64,000 bases of DNA from an uncultured Allomuricauda sp. Its GTDB lineage: Bacteria; Bacteroidota; Bacteroidia; Flavobacteriales; Flavobacteriaceae. Positions 25,238 through 34,907 of this stretch are shown here, one piece after another. Made by a program: the position numbers and the translations under genes. The stretch covers positions 62,001 through 126,000 of the forward strand of contig NZ_CANMOO010000005.1 of assembly GCF_947499585.1 (NCBI RefSeq), read 5' to 3'. Each line of letters starts with the position of its first letter. The stretch's first letter is position 1. The notes beneath the pieces are model-generated. The model was not told where the DNA came from, made no database searches, and was given only the letters and a program-made list of their open reading frames with translations.

Positions 25238-25747
25238 TTAAGAAGCCTTGTTCATATTGGTGGTCTTTAGTTGGTCTTCGGTGTTCTTGTTCCAAGCATC
25301 CAACATCCAACTTGCTTTTTCCAGCTTGCCGATGTAGGCCCCTATCATATCTAGCGTGCCTTCATCTCCCGCCATTTCGGCCTTGGTAATTACTCTCTTC
25401 ATCTGTAATAGAATAATTTGATGGTCACTTATGATTTTGTCAACCATCTCAGTATCGGTAATCATGGCAGATGTTTCTTGTATTTCGGCCATTTTTAGAT
25501 ACTCACCAAATCTGCTTACCGGATGATAGCGCAACGTTAGAATACGCTCTGCGGTTTCATCAATTTTGAGCTTAGCGTCGTTGTACAATTCCTCAAATTT
25601 ATTATGCAGGTCGAAAAAGTTATTTCCAAGAATATTCCAGTGAAAGCTTCTTAATTTTTGATAGTACACATTGTATTCTGCCAATAATTGATTCAATTCA
25701 GCTACGACTGGCACTAATTTTTTGTCGTTTATATTTAAGTAATTCAT
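25238..25747 (-). CDS. dps: Dps/ferritin-like DNA-protection protein
   Basis: 169 residues. Four-helix ferritin-like pattern with ferroxidase-type residues of Dps: SFHWNILGNNFFDLHNKFEELYNDAKLKIDETAERILTL, matching the conserved WHhxGxxFxxLHxxFeexyxxx and DxxAERixxL signature. It stores iron and protects DNA under oxidative or starvation stress. It is 57 bases from the MscS gene on the same strand, which it precedes. Confidence 0.9.
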   Translation of the reverse strand: MNYLNINDKKLVPVVAELNQLLAEYNVYYQKLRSFHWNILGNNFFDLHNKFEELYNDAKLKIDETAERILTLRYHPVSRFGEYLKMAEIQETSAMITDTEMVDKIISDHQIILLQMKRVITKAEMAGDEGTLDMIGAYIGKLEKASWMLDAWNKNTEDQLKTTNMNKAS

Positions 25748-26208
25748 GATATTGTTTTTGTTTCATTCGAGACGTGACCTTCACGCTCTTTCCATTTGAT
25801 TACAAAATTAAAGGGAAGGTCGAGATCAGCTTTGCTCATATGCGGTAGATGTTGACACATTTGCCCGGATTACAGAGAATATTGTTACCTGCATAAATAG
25901 GCCGATAATGCCATCCGCTTTGCATCCTATTGAAAAAGATGGAATTTTTGAAATGAGTCAAGACTTTGGGCAAACGAACAAAACCTTGCTCCAATGTCCC
26001 TTTACCTTTGTACCAACAAGTAATAGAAATGCTTTCCCCTAAGTTCTTTTCCTTGATTGTGGAGTTAAAATTGAAAAAGAAAAGACATGATATCCTTTGG
26101 AATTCAATTTCTCAAAATGAATTTATCCAAAAATAAAGAAAGCAATAAGATGTAAAACAATGCGCATCTCAAAAGCAAGAGCATTGTTCACTTAAATATT
26201 TTATAGAT
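25748..26208. other. 460-base divergent intergenic region
   Basis: Separates dps (minus) from the PA2169-like gene (plus). It must carry both promoters; I see no convincing ORF, hairpin or repeat in it. Confidence 0.4.
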
Positions 26209-26658
26209 ATGAGTACTTATTCAGAAATCATTGGAAACAAATTAAACGACCTTTTAGAAAAAACCTATGATGCGGAGAAAGGGTTTAAAAAGGCCGCCGA
26301 ACATACGGAGAATTCGTATTTAAAAGGATTTTTTGATAGAAAGGCACAACAACGCCACAACTTTGGCCATGAATTGAAAACGGAGATCAAATCATTCGGT
26401 CAAGAGGTGGATAAGGGCGATAGCATCACTTCAAAAGCCCACCGCGCCTGGATGGACGTAAAAGCCATGTTCGCTACAAACAGTGAAGAAGCAATGTTGG
26501 AAGAAGCCATTCGCGGAGAAAAAGCGGCCGTTGAAGAATACAAAGATGTTTTAAAGGAAACGACCTTACCACCTAGCACCGAGCTGTTATTGAACAAACA
26601 AAGGAACGCAATCGAAGTAGGGTTCAACAATATCAAAACTTTGGAAGATATTAGTTAA
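26209..26658 (+). CDS. DUF2383/PA2169-family four-helix-bundle stress protein
   Basis: 149 residues. The motif LLEKTYDAEKGFKKAAEHTENSYLKGFFDRKAQQRHNFGHEL followed by GDSITSKAHRAWMDVKAMF and EEAIRGEKAAVEEYKDVL is that of the DUF2383 ferritin-like family. Usually induced in stationary phase or osmotic stress; no catalytic function is settled. Followed by a strong terminator. Confidence 0.85.
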   Translation: MSTYSEIIGNKLNDLLEKTYDAEKGFKKAAEHTENSYLKGFFDRKAQQRHNFGHELKTEIKSFGQEVDKGDSITSKAHRAWMDVKAMFATNSEEAMLEEAIRGEKAAVEEYKDVLKETTLPPSTELLLNKQRNAIEVGFNNIKTLEDIS

Positions 26659-26677
26659 GAACAATAAAATCTGTTTT

Positions 26678-26708
26678 AAAAGGGAAGTACTTTACTTCCC
26701 TTTTTTTA
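26678..26708 (+). terminator. Rho-independent terminator after DUF2383 gene
   Basis: AAAGGGAAGT pairs with ACTTCCCTTT around ACTTT, followed by T7, 20 bases after the stop. Confidence 0.9.
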
Positions 26709-26950
26709 TGCACTTATAGGATAAGGTCCGAAAACTTGCATTTCAAATCGGAAATCATAACGAATAAATTTTCGCTCTATCCTGGATACAAATCCAGTGG
26801 ACACATTTTCATATTAGTTGTCACGTGTTTGAAAAGAGCAAAGCTTTATCGCGATAGCATCAAGCCACGGAGTGACATTTTCGGAAATTTGTAATGAAAG
26901 CGAGTAAGACAGCTGGCTTCTTATAAATTATTAACCTTAAACAATATACA

Positions 26951-27112
26951 ATGTTACGTTGGACAGTCACTTTTATCATATTGGCAATCATAGCCGGAAT
27001 ATTCGGTTTTGGCGGAATCGCGGCCGGTGCGGCAAGTATAGCCAAAATTTTATTCTTCGTTTTTATAATTCTTTTTGTCATTTCATTGATAACAGGAAGA
27101 AAGAAAATTTAA
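26951..27112 (+). CDS. DUF1328-family small membrane protein
   Basis: 53 residues: [20 protein letters not shown], then [27 protein letters not shown] and a basic GRKKI tail. Two TM helices with the GGIAAGAA motif are diagnostic of DUF1328 (YtjA-like). It precedes a small lipoprotein gene by 55 bases and likely forms a stress operon with it. Confidence 0.88.
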   Translation: MLRWTVTFIILAIIAGIFGFGGIAAGAASIAKILFFVFIILFVISLITGRKKI

Positions 27113-27167
27113 TATTAATAAAAACATTTCCCTTAAAAATTAACAGAAATCTTAAAAAATCAAAACA

Positions 27168-27347
27168 ATGAAAAAATCGGTATACACGTTATTATTCGCT
27201 TTTATGACGATCATCGCAGCCTCCAGTTGCAGAGAGCAAACAACAAAGGAAAAAGTAGAGGATGGAGTTGAAGAAGTTGGTGAAGGAATCGAAGAAGGTG
27301 TTGAAGAGATCGAAGATGAAATCGATGACGCTACGGACGATAATTAG
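27168..27347 (+). CDS. small acidic lipoprotein with coiled-coil tail
   Basis: 59 residues. Lipoprotein signal AFMTIIAASSC (Cys19) followed by QTTKEKVEDGVEEVGEGIEE and more Glu/Asp-rich heptads ending DDATDDN. It resembles entericidin-like or YtxH-associated small stress lipoproteins in layout; no exact family is recognised. Last gene before a strong terminator. Confidence 0.72.
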   Translation: MKKSVYTLLFAFMTIIAASSCREQTTKEKVEDGVEEVGEGIEEGVEEIEDEIDDATDDN

Positions 27348-27371
27348 TAAAGTTTAAAACAACTTATGAAC

Positions 27372-27407
27372 AAGCGGATGGCTTTAAGGGTCTATCCGCT
27401 TTTTTTT
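27372..27407 (+). terminator. Rho-independent terminator after small lipoprotein gene
   Basis: AAGCGGAT pairs with ATCCGCTT across about 18 bases and is followed by a T8 run. Confidence 0.85.
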
Positions 27408-27583
27408 GAAATTGTTTTGAAATAGAATGGAAAAGAAAATTTTGAAATAAAAATTACTGGGAGAACAAAAATCCGAGGTATTGGGTTACTCCTTACATCA
27501 GTATTTCTACATATATGACGTTCGTATTTTAAGTTAAGATAAGTTCGCATGTAATTGCTACTTTAGTTTATCTTGTTGTTAAT

Positions 27584-29005
27584 ATGAAGACTATCCTATT
27601 CGGTTTTTATCTAGCGATTACCCTATGGTGCCTTTTTAGCATAGTAATGCATGGTACAAGACCCTCAAAGTCTTTGGGATGGGTTTTTGTAGTAGCCGTT
27701 TTTCCCTTTGCCGGGGCCTTGATATACTATCTCTTTGGCATGAACCGCAGAAAGTTCAAGTTCTACAATCTGAAAAAACGCAAAGAACGTCTACTGTATG
27801 ACGAATCACGTTTACAAAAAGATAAAGACGGTGCTATTAGTGCATTTACTTCCAACAAAGCAAAGAAACTCTCTACGCTGATTCAAAACAACTCCGGTAT
27901 ACAAGCTAAAAGCGGAAATAAGGTACAGGTTTTACATACAGGGAAGGAAACCTTTGATGTCATTTTCACAGCTATAAAAGCCGCAAAAAAGTTCATTCAT
28001 ATTCAATATTATATTTTCGAGAAAGGGGAATTACAGGATAAATTCTACACACTTTTTAAGGAAAAAATCGCTGAAGGTGTCGAAATCCGAATGATCTATG
28101 ATTCTTTCGGAAGCTCTTCTTTTCGGGGGAAACTAAAAAAACGTTTTCGGGATATAGGCGTGAAAGCATATCCTATGATGCCTCTGCGGCTTAATAGTTT
28201 TATGTATACCTTGAATTACAGAAACCATCGAAAAATCATCGTCATCGATGGCAATGTTGGCTTTACGGGTGGGGTAAATGTATCTGATAAATATATTAAA
28301 CCGGTTTCTGATCTAGGTATTTGGGAAGACTTGCACCTAAACTTAAAAGGTCCTGCAGTAAATAGTCTACACCTCATTTTTTGCAAAGACTATTATTTTG
28401 CAAGCAAAGAAGAACTTTTGTCTACCCCGAAATACTGGACCGAATCAAATGAAAAGGGTGAGCATACCGTGCAAATAGTTGCCAGTGGGCCAGATTCTGA
28501 CCAACCCGCAATTATGCAGCAGTATATTGCCATGATCCATCAGGCCGAAAAGAAGGTATGTATAGCGAATCCCTACTTTGTGCCAGGTATTGCGGTATTA
28601 CAGGCCCTGAAAATTGCTGCCCAAAGTGGTATCGAAATCAATTTGGTGGTGCCAAAAAAATCAGATTCGTTGCTGGCAAAGTACAGTATGTTCAGCAACT
28701 TTGAAGAATTCTTAAAACTTGGCATCAATATTTATTTGCGTAAAGATTTCTCACATAGTAAAGTCATCATAATCGATGATAAAATTGCATCAGTGGGATC
28801 GGGCAATTTTGATCATCGGAGTTTTGAGCATAATTTTGAAACGAACGCTTTGATATATGATAAGAAGATTGCCAAAGAAATTGCTATCGAGTTTGACAAG
28901 GAAATATCTGATGCATCAAAACTGTCTTATGAGGAATTCAAAAGGCGGCCATTTGGACAGAAGCTCATAGAGGGAATTGCTAAGTTTTTTAGTCCCTTGT
29001 TATAA
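27584..29005 (+). CDS. cls: cardiolipin synthase (phospholipase D superfamily)
   Basis: 473 residues. Two N-terminal TM helices with a PLDc_N domain (SKSLGWVFVVAVFPFAGALIYYLFGMNRRK), then two HKD motifs: H215-R-K in NHRKIIVIDGNVGFTGG and H391-S-K in HSKVIIIDDKIASVGSGNFD. The first motif has the HxK(x)4D pattern as HRKIIVID. It condenses two phosphatidylglycerols to cardiolipin at the inner membrane. Member of the envelope-stress island; opposite in direction to corA and ending 33 bases from it. Confidence 0.93.
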   Translation: MKTILFGFYLAITLWCLFSIVMHGTRPSKSLGWVFVVAVFPFAGALIYYLFGMNRRKFKFYNLKKRKERLLYDESRLQKDKDGAISAFTSNKAKKLSTLIQNNSGIQAKSGNKVQVLHTGKETFDVIFTAIKAAKKFIHIQYYIFEKGELQDKFYTLFKEKIAEGVEIRMIYDSFGSSSFRGKLKKRFRDIGVKAYPMMPLRLNSFMYTLNYRNHRKIIVIDGNVGFTGGVNVSDKYIKPVSDLGIWEDLHLNLKGPAVNSLHLIFCKDYYFASKEELLSTPKYWTESNEKGEHTVQIVASGPDSDQPAIMQQYIAMIHQAEKKVCIANPYFVPGIAVLQALKIAAQSGIEINLVVPKKSDSLLAKYSMFSNFEEFLKLGINIYLRKDFSHSKVIIIDDKIASVGSGNFDHRSFEHNFETNALIYDKKIAKEIAIEFDKEISDASKLSYEEFKRRPFGQKLIEGIAKFFSPLL

Positions 29006-29038
29006 TGATGTTGGTATATTACCTTTCATCGAAGTTGA

Positions 29039-30094
29039 CTATAACCATTTTTTGCGCCTAAAAATGAACATTAACACAACAACAATAATAAGCATCACAC
29101 CAAGCAGTATGTGATATCCATGTTTGTGGTGGAGTTCTGGAATATTATCAAAATTCATCCCATAAATACCGGCCAAGAAAGTTAAGGGTATAAATATGAC
29201 CGAAATTAAGGTAAGGAGTTGCATCACCTTGTTCATCTTAAAGCTCAGTTCAGAAATAAACAAATCTTGAAGACCATTTAATATATCTCTTGACGAATCG
29301 ATAGTATCCATTATTTGAACTGTGTGCTCGTATAGGTCGCGGATGAAAATCTGGGTATTGTCCCGTACAACATTACTGTCTGTTTTTGAAAATCTGGCTA
29401 TGGCCTCACGTAACGGGGCAACTGACTTTCTTACAATGAGCAACTCTTTTTTGAGTTGATGAATTTTGGTCTTATCCTTTATATCCAGTTCAACCAGCAT
29501 TTTTTCTTCCAAACCCTCTATGACCTCTTCTATCTCTTCCAAGACCACATAGTAATAATCGACCAGGGCATCAACAAGTGCATATGCCAAATAATCAGCT
29601 CCACGCTGTCTAATTCTTCCCGAGCTAGATGTGATACGCTTACGTACAGCTTCAAACAAATCACTTTCGGTCTCCTGAAAAGTGATTATAAAGCCTTCAT
29701 TAAAATAGATTGAAACATGTTCTTTTATTATTTCGACCCTGTTCTTATCAAAGCTAAGTGCCCTAAGTGTAATGAAGTTTCCCTTGTCATATTCTTCGAA
29801 TTTGGGGCGTTGATATGTATCTACTACACCTTCCAATACCAAGGGGTGAATATCAAAGTTATTCCCGAAGAATTTGACCAATTCCGTATCGTGAAGTCCA
29901 CGTACATCGTACCAGTCGACCTTATCGACCGGAGATTGTTTCAATTCGTTTTTTGAATGGCTATCTATTTCTTTTTCCAATAGACTGTTTCCGTCGTATT
30001 GGAGGTAATGGATAAGAACCTTGTCCACCTTTCTATTACCGGTAAAAACTACGGATCCAGGGGCCAGCCCTGTTTTTTTTCTAAGCCTGTTCAT
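29039..30094 (-). CDS. corA: CorA-family magnesium/cobalt transporter
   Basis: 351 residues. Large cytoplasmic alpha/beta and helical domain, then two C-terminal TM helices with the diagnostic GMN selectivity motif in GIYGMNFDNIPEL and a basic RRKKWL tail. The long stalk helix (LVDALVDYYYVVLEEIEEVIEGLEEKML) is typical. Its start overlaps the end of the upstream mscS gene by 14 bases, so the pair is coupled. Confidence 0.93.
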   Translation of the reverse strand: MNRLRKKTGLAPGSVVFTGNRKVDKVLIHYLQYDGNSLLEKEIDSHSKNELKQSPVDKVDWYDVRGLHDTELVKFFGNNFDIHPLVLEGVVDTYQRPKFEEYDKGNFITLRALSFDKNRVEIIKEHVSIYFNEGFIITFQETESDLFEAVRKRITSSSGRIRQRGADYLAYALVDALVDYYYVVLEEIEEVIEGLEEKMLVELDIKDKTKIHQLKKELLIVRKSVAPLREAIARFSKTDSNVVRDNTQIFIRDLYEHTVQIMDTIDSSRDILNGLQDLFISELSFKMNKVMQLLTLISVIFIPLTFLAGIYGMNFDNIPELHHKHGYHILLGVMLIIVVVLMFIFRRKKWL

Positions 30095-30959
30095 GTTGTT
30101 TTCGCTCCTTTGTTGGATTGTCTTTATAAATCAATGTCCTATGGGGGAATGGAATGTCGATATTTTCCTTGTCAAATTGCAATTTAATGCTTTCCAATAG
30201 GTCGCACTGCATATTAAAGGCATCCGCACTATTTTTGGCCCAAGCAAATCCCCTGAGATTTACCGAGGATTCCCCAAGTTCAATTACCTTGACAGGGGCA
30301 ACCTCCATACCTTCTGCTATTTCCTTTGGAGTTCTGTTATCAATACTCAAGGGATGGTTTATAATTTGATTTTTGACTATCTCCTTTGCTTTTTCTATAT
30401 CAGAATCATACGCGATTCCGATTTCTATCCATTTACATATTTTGTCATCCCCAAAGTCTGCATTAATGATGATTTCATCACTAATTTTTGAATTTGGGAT
30501 TATAATTCGTCTATTCTCAAAATCTCTGATGACCGTGTGTCGCAAAGTGATATCCTCCACAATTCCAGTAAGCTCTCCAAGGCTTAAACGGTCATTGACC
30601 CTAAAAGGCTTGAAAATCACTATAAAAATACCACTTATGATATTTCCCAATGCGTGTTGGGAGGCAAAGCCTACGGCCACGGCTAATACTCCGGCACCTG
30701 CCAATAATGAATTTGCAAGTACTCGCAAAGAGGGCATCGTATATATTGCTATACTTATGCCTGTTACATATAGTACAGCTCTAATCGCGTGTCGAAAAAA
30801 TTTATAATTGGTTGGGTCGTTTTTCATTTCTTCCGTGGACTTTCGTATTAGCCTTTTAAAAAAAAGGTCGACCAAATACGCCACCACAAAGGTTAGAAGG
30901 ATAATTACCATGGGGATTCCAAAAGTGTCCAGATTTTTTAGGATTTCTTCTTTCATCAT
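30081..30959 (-). CDS. MscS-family mechanosensitive channel, second copy
   Basis: 292 residues. TM helices in the first 110 residues, pore helix LLAGAGVLAVAVGFASQHALGNIISGIFIVIF, beta domain (FRVNDRLSLGELTGIVEDITLRHTVIRDFENRRIIIPNSKI) and C-terminal domain ending PFPHRTLIYKD. Paralogous to the channel at 24282. The 14-base overlap with corA suggests joint expression in ion and osmotic homeostasis. Confidence 0.92.
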   Translation of the reverse strand: MMKEEILKNLDTFGIPMVIILLTFVVAYLVDLFFKRLIRKSTEEMKNDPTNYKFFRHAIRAVLYVTGISIAIYTMPSLRVLANSLLAGAGVLAVAVGFASQHALGNIISGIFIVIFKPFRVNDRLSLGELTGIVEDITLRHTVIRDFENRRIIIPNSKISDEIIINADFGDDKICKWIEIGIAYDSDIEKAKEIVKNQIINHPLSIDNRTPKEIAEGMEVAPVKVIELGESSVNLRGFAWAKNSADAFNMQCDLLESIKLQFDKENIDIPFPHRTLIYKDNPTKERKQHEQA

Positions 30960-31313
30960 TATACATACTTTATTAAAGTATCAACAATGTAATCATTTTA
31001 CACTACAAGCGTGGCAGGTATACAGAGATACACCATGGACGATAAAGAACCAATCAATTTAATAATTGGTGAGGCATGAAATAGTGCTGACAGGTAAAAT
31101 TGGTATGATGTAAATTAGGCCCTGCAAAACCACTGCTTTGTGCAACAGATTAGAAGAAATAACAAAGTCCCAATGGAAATTCAATATTTGGATCTATCTC
31201 TAGCATGGGGTCAACATATTTTTAAAATTGTTAAGTTCATTGATTTCTGATGTGATGTTGGGCATAATGGATGTAACTTCGTTCTCAAACAAATTCGGCC
31301 ATTAGGGCCTTGT
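30960..31313. other. 354-base divergent intergenic region
   Basis: Lies between mscS (minus) and the acyltransferase-like gene (plus). No ORF or clear repeat is supported; it contains the promoters of both genes. Confidence 0.4.
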
Positions 31314-32402
31314 ATGGCTACAATGACAAAAGGAAAAAAAAACGATAGACTTTATTTCATAGACGCCATTAGAGCTTGGGCAATTTTAATGATGTTGCAA
31401 GGTCATTTTGTAACAGCCCTATTAGCTGATGTATATCGTGATAATGGTAATCTGTTTTTTTCTATTTGGAGTTATTTTCGCGGGGTTACGGCGCCCTTGT
31501 TCTTTACGGTTTCCGGCTTCATCTTTACCTTCTTACTAGTGCGGCAATATGACCAAGGTCTTGCTAACCCTCGAGTTAAAAAAGGAATTAAAAGAGGTGT
31601 TCAGCTCATGGCAATAGGGTATCTGTTGCAAATACGCTTCGCTATGGTATTTATAGGGGGTATCAACGATTCTTATGACATAGTACATGTACTACAATGT
31701 CTGGGTTTGTCCATAATATTGATTGTACTGGTTTATCTGGTTTCTTTTAAATTCAAAAGAGCGGTCTTTTCCGTGCTTTTGTGTTCAATGACCATTCTGC
31801 TGTTTATTTTCAAATCCAGTTACGAGCAATGGGATTATTCTTTCATCCCCGAATTTTTCTCCAACTATTTTACAAAGGCGAATGGTTCGGTCTTTACGAT
31901 AGTACCTTGGTTCGGGTTTGCTTCCTTTGGTGGCTTTTTGGCAGTAGTTTTCTCAAATAACCATGCCAAACCTAATTTTTATAGGAACGCAATTATAACT
32001 ATCGTTTGTACGGGATTTATTTTGGTGGCCAACTCCTATGAAATTATCAGGGACCTTAAGGAATTGACCGGTTTACAATTTTTCCAAGACACCTTACAAA
32101 ACACCTATCTTTTTGCCCGTTTAGGTGTTATATTGTTTGTTTTCGCATTTTTTGTTCTCTTTCGCCAATACTTCAAAAGCAAGCTGCTCTTAAAAATAGG
32201 GCAAAAGACCTTGCCTATTTATGTATTACATTCTATAATGCTCTATGGAAGTATTACAGGATTTGGACTAAGTAGGTTCTTTTATCATTCTTTATCACCT
32301 ACATCGGTCATTTTGGGAGTAACTTTTTTTGTTGTTCTAGTCAGTGCAACTGTCATGATCGTGGATGGAAAAATGAAAACGATAAAAATATGGTTCCGAT
32401 AA
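31314..32402 (+). CDS. DUF1624-type membrane acyltransferase-like protein
   Basis: 362 residues, about ten TM helices. The N-terminus DRLYFIDAIRAWAILMMLQGHFVTALL carries the R/H pattern of heparan-alpha-glucosaminide N-acetyltransferase/DUF1624 proteins. Probably transfers acyl groups across the membrane to a surface glycan, but the substrate is unknown. Monocistronic and convergent with the AraC gene at 32413. Confidence 0.8.
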   Translation: MATMTKGKKNDRLYFIDAIRAWAILMMLQGHFVTALLADVYRDNGNLFFSIWSYFRGVTAPLFFTVSGFIFTFLLVRQYDQGLANPRVKKGIKRGVQLMAIGYLLQIRFAMVFIGGINDSYDIVHVLQCLGLSIILIVLVYLVSFKFKRAVFSVLLCSMTILLFIFKSSYEQWDYSFIPEFFSNYFTKANGSVFTIVPWFGFASFGGFLAVVFSNNHAKPNFYRNAIITIVCTGFILVANSYEIIRDLKELTGLQFFQDTLQNTYLFARLGVILFVFAFFVLFRQYFKSKLLLKIGQKTLPIYVLHSIMLYGSITGFGLSRFFYHSLSPTSVILGVTFFVVLVSATVMIVDGKMKTIKIWFR

Positions 32403-32412
32403 ACTGTTGGTT

Positions 32413-33285
32413 TTACGGGATCCTCATTTTGTGCAAATTCTTCTTTCTATAGAGCGTTGGGGTAGTTCCAATCACATTATTGAATGACTTATAGAAGTGA
32501 GGTATGCTGTTGAAGCCAACCCTGATTGAAATTACATTCACCTTAAGGTCTGTGTTAAGGAGCAAATTACATGCTCTTTGAATCCTGAATTCATTTAACA
32601 TGGTTTTGAAAGTCTTCCCGGTTGTACCAACAAAAAAGCGACAGAAAGACGTTTCCGTCATAGACAATTCTTTCGCGACACTTCTTGTGCTTATCAGGTT
32701 TTGATAGCCATCATTAATAATATCCAAAACCTTTCGAATCCTTTCCATGTCCCCTTTGGTAGATGAAACCAATCTTCCCGCACCTAAATTTATCTTATAG
32801 GGGGAACGCTGAATTTCACCCAGAATCTCAAACAGTTTTAAGAGCCTAAGAGCTGGTTTATGATTCATCATTTCAGAAATAAGGGAACCGATATCATGTT
32901 TTGATCCGTGCTCGATATAAATACCGGTCTCCGCTTCCATCAGAAGCTCTTTCAATTGTCGAAACTCCTTAAAGGTTTCAGCTATCCTTTCAATCTTTTC
33001 CTGCCCTATTTGAATGATATATTGCTCACTATCATCGGTTGTACGTCCATAATAGAAGGTATTATGGGGAATATTTGGACCAACTATGAAAAGGTCACCA
33101 TTCTGGAAATGACTAATGGTGGTATCTATATATCTCGCCCCATTCCCCTTTGGCACATATACCAGTTCAAATTCAGGATGGAAATGCCAAAAATCAAAAC
33201 ATCTGGGAGTAGGCCGTTTTTGGTGCAGCATGTAAAATGACGACTGCTTTTGCGGTCTTATTTCCTCTAATCTTGGCTTGTTCAT
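32413..33285 (-). CDS. AraC-family regulator with N-terminal cupin
   Basis: 290 residues. N-terminal cupin: RCFDFWHFHPEFELVYVPKGNGARYIDTTISHFQNGDLFIVGPNIPHNTFY, with metal-type His residues. C-terminal AraC HTH: STRSVAKELSMTETSFCRFFVGTTGKTFKTMLNEFRIQRACNLLLNTDLKVNVISIRVGFNSIPHFYKSFNNVIGTTPTLYRKK. A typical carbohydrate-sensing regulator. Divergent from the GH15-like gene at 33422, so it probably controls the GH15/GGACT/gluconokinase set. Confidence 0.88.
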   Translation of the reverse strand: MNKPRLEEIRPQKQSSFYMLHQKRPTPRCFDFWHFHPEFELVYVPKGNGARYIDTTISHFQNGDLFIVGPNIPHNTFYYGRTTDDSEQYIIQIGQEKIERIAETFKEFRQLKELLMEAETGIYIEHGSKHDIGSLISEMMNHKPALRLLKLFEILGEIQRSPYKINLGAGRLVSSTKGDMERIRKVLDIINDGYQNLISTRSVAKELSMTETSFCRFFVGTTGKTFKTMLNEFRIQRACNLLLNTDLKVNVISIRVGFNSIPHFYKSFNNVIGTTPTLYRKKNLHKMRIP

Positions 33286-33421
33286 GTGCTAAATTTTCAA
33301 TAAAAATATAAAATAAGACAATCTTGATTAAAAATTGGATAATCGGAAATAGGAATACCAATGCCAAAAGCTGGAATTTAGAGCCTTATTTCTTACAGAA
33401 AAGCAACACCATTATATATTC

Positions 33422-34531
33422 ATGAAATCCAGAGAAAAAATGGGAAAAACCCGGTCTGAACTGGTCAAGATAAGTCTGGAACTGTTGAAGGAGCACCAGC
33501 ATAGCTCTGGCTCTTTTCCCGCTAGTCCCAATTTTGAAGAATTCAACTACTGTTTTTTACGGGATGCCAGTTATTGCGCCTATGCTTTGCTGTTATACGG
33601 TGAGGCCGGAAGGTGTAAAAAATTCCTTCAGTGGTGTCATAATGCCATATTAGCTTGTTCAGATAATATTGAAGCCGTAAAACGTAAGGCATTGGGAAGC
33701 GACCATATAGAAACCAATGAATTTCTTGCCGTCCGCTTTGAACTTGATGGTAGCCTTGACAGAAGTGATTGGCCCAACTTTCAAATCGATTGCTATGGGG
33801 CATGGCTATGGTGTTTGGAGGAATACGTTGCTATGACGGGTGACCAAGAGTTTTTGTTGGAAGTCCGGACTTCTGTTGAGCTTACGGTTTCCTATCTTGA
33901 GACCGTATGGACCTTTGCCTGTTTTGATTGTTGGGAGGAACACAATTATAGAAGACATACATCATCCCTCGTCTGTGTGGCAGGTGGCTTAAATTCCGTA
34001 ACTCGATTGTATGGTAATCGAGATGCTGAGCAATTGGCGGAAAAAGTTCACCACCAAATATTGAAAACAATAACCCCCGATGGGATTTTTCCAAAGTTCC
34101 TTACTGGATATGGTATTGACTCAAGCAACATATGGTTATCTGTGCCATTCAACGTGATTCCCAGAGATGCTCCGGCGATGGCCAGAACGATAGAGGTAAT
34201 GGAGTCCAATTTAAAAAGGGGTGGAGGGCTATATAGGTATCCAGAAGATTCCTATTACGGCGGTGGTCGTTGGCCATTGCTCAACTCCTTTTTGGCTTGG
34301 CACAAAATCGAAATAGGTGAGGTCGATGAAGCCGAAGAACTACTTTTTTGGGTTGAGGGCCAAGCGGACGATAATGGCCACTTCCCCGAGAATAATTATG
34401 AAATTCCATTACATCCAGAAAATACCCAGAAATGGATAGATAAGTGGGGTATCCGGGTATCAACGCCATTGTTATGGACCCAGGCAATGTACTTGATCGC
34501 CATTCACTTTTTAAATGGAAGAAACAATTGA
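33422..34531 (+). CDS. GH15-like glycoside hydrolase ((alpha/alpha)6 toroid)
   Basis: 369 residues, no signal peptide, so cytoplasmic. The pattern FNYCFLRDASYCAYALLLYGE at the N-terminus and CYGAWLWCLEEYV, CWEEHN (candidate catalytic Glu context), GLYRYPEDSYYGGGRWPLLNSFLAWHKIEIG and HPENTQKW at the C-terminus is that of glucoamylase/trehalase-like GH15 enzymes, which are usually longer. Substrate unknown; the following gluconokinase suggests glucose or gluconate metabolism. Confidence 0.75.
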   Translation: MKSREKMGKTRSELVKISLELLKEHQHSSGSFPASPNFEEFNYCFLRDASYCAYALLLYGEAGRCKKFLQWCHNAILACSDNIEAVKRKALGSDHIETNEFLAVRFELDGSLDRSDWPNFQIDCYGAWLWCLEEYVAMTGDQEFLLEVRTSVELTVSYLETVWTFACFDCWEEHNYRRHTSSLVCVAGGLNSVTRLYGNRDAEQLAEKVHHQILKTITPDGIFPKFLTGYGIDSSNIWLSVPFNVIPRDAPAMARTIEVMESNLKRGGGLYRYPEDSYYGGGRWPLLNSFLAWHKIEIGEVDEAEELLFWVEGQADDNGHFPENNYEIPLHPENTQKWIDKWGIRVSTPLLWTQAMYLIAIHFLNGRNN

Positions 34532-34547
34532 CCAAGGAATATATTCC

Positions 34548-34907
34548 ATGAAGCCCAAAACTGAATTGTTGTTCTCCTATGGTACGCTACAAATGGAAAA
34601 GGTTCAGCTTGAGACCTATGGAAGGAAGCTTATGGGAACCAAGGATGCCCTTTCTGGATATTCGCTAGGTGAGGTAGAAATCAAGAACCAAGAGGTACTA
34701 TTGAAGAGCAACTTAAAATTCCATCCTATCGCGATTAAAACAAATGATATTTATAATCTGGTTGAAGGCCATGTTTATGAGATAACAGAGGAAGAGCTAC
34801 AGGAAACAGATAAATATGAGGTCGGCAATTACAAAAGGGTATTGGAGAAATTCCAATCGGGCAAAAAAGCCTGGATTTATGTGGCGGACGAATTTGTCTA
34901 TGAATAA
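34548..34907 (+). CDS. gamma-glutamylcyclotransferase-like (AIG2/GGACT) protein
   Basis: 119 residues from the ATG at 34548; a start at 34515 would overlap the GH15-like gene by 17 bases and add a poor leader. Begins KTELLFSYGTLQMEKVQLETYG, the YGTLQ glycine loop of the AIG2/GGACT fold, with a candidate catalytic Glu in VEGHVYEITEEELQETDKYE. Directly followed, without spacing, by gluconokinase, so the two are coupled. Confidence 0.82.
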   Translation: MKPKTELLFSYGTLQMEKVQLETYGRKLMGTKDALSGYSLGEVEIKNQEVLLKSNLKFHPIAIKTNDIYNLVEGHVYEITEEELQETDKYEVGNYKRVLEKFQSGKKAWIYVADEFVYE

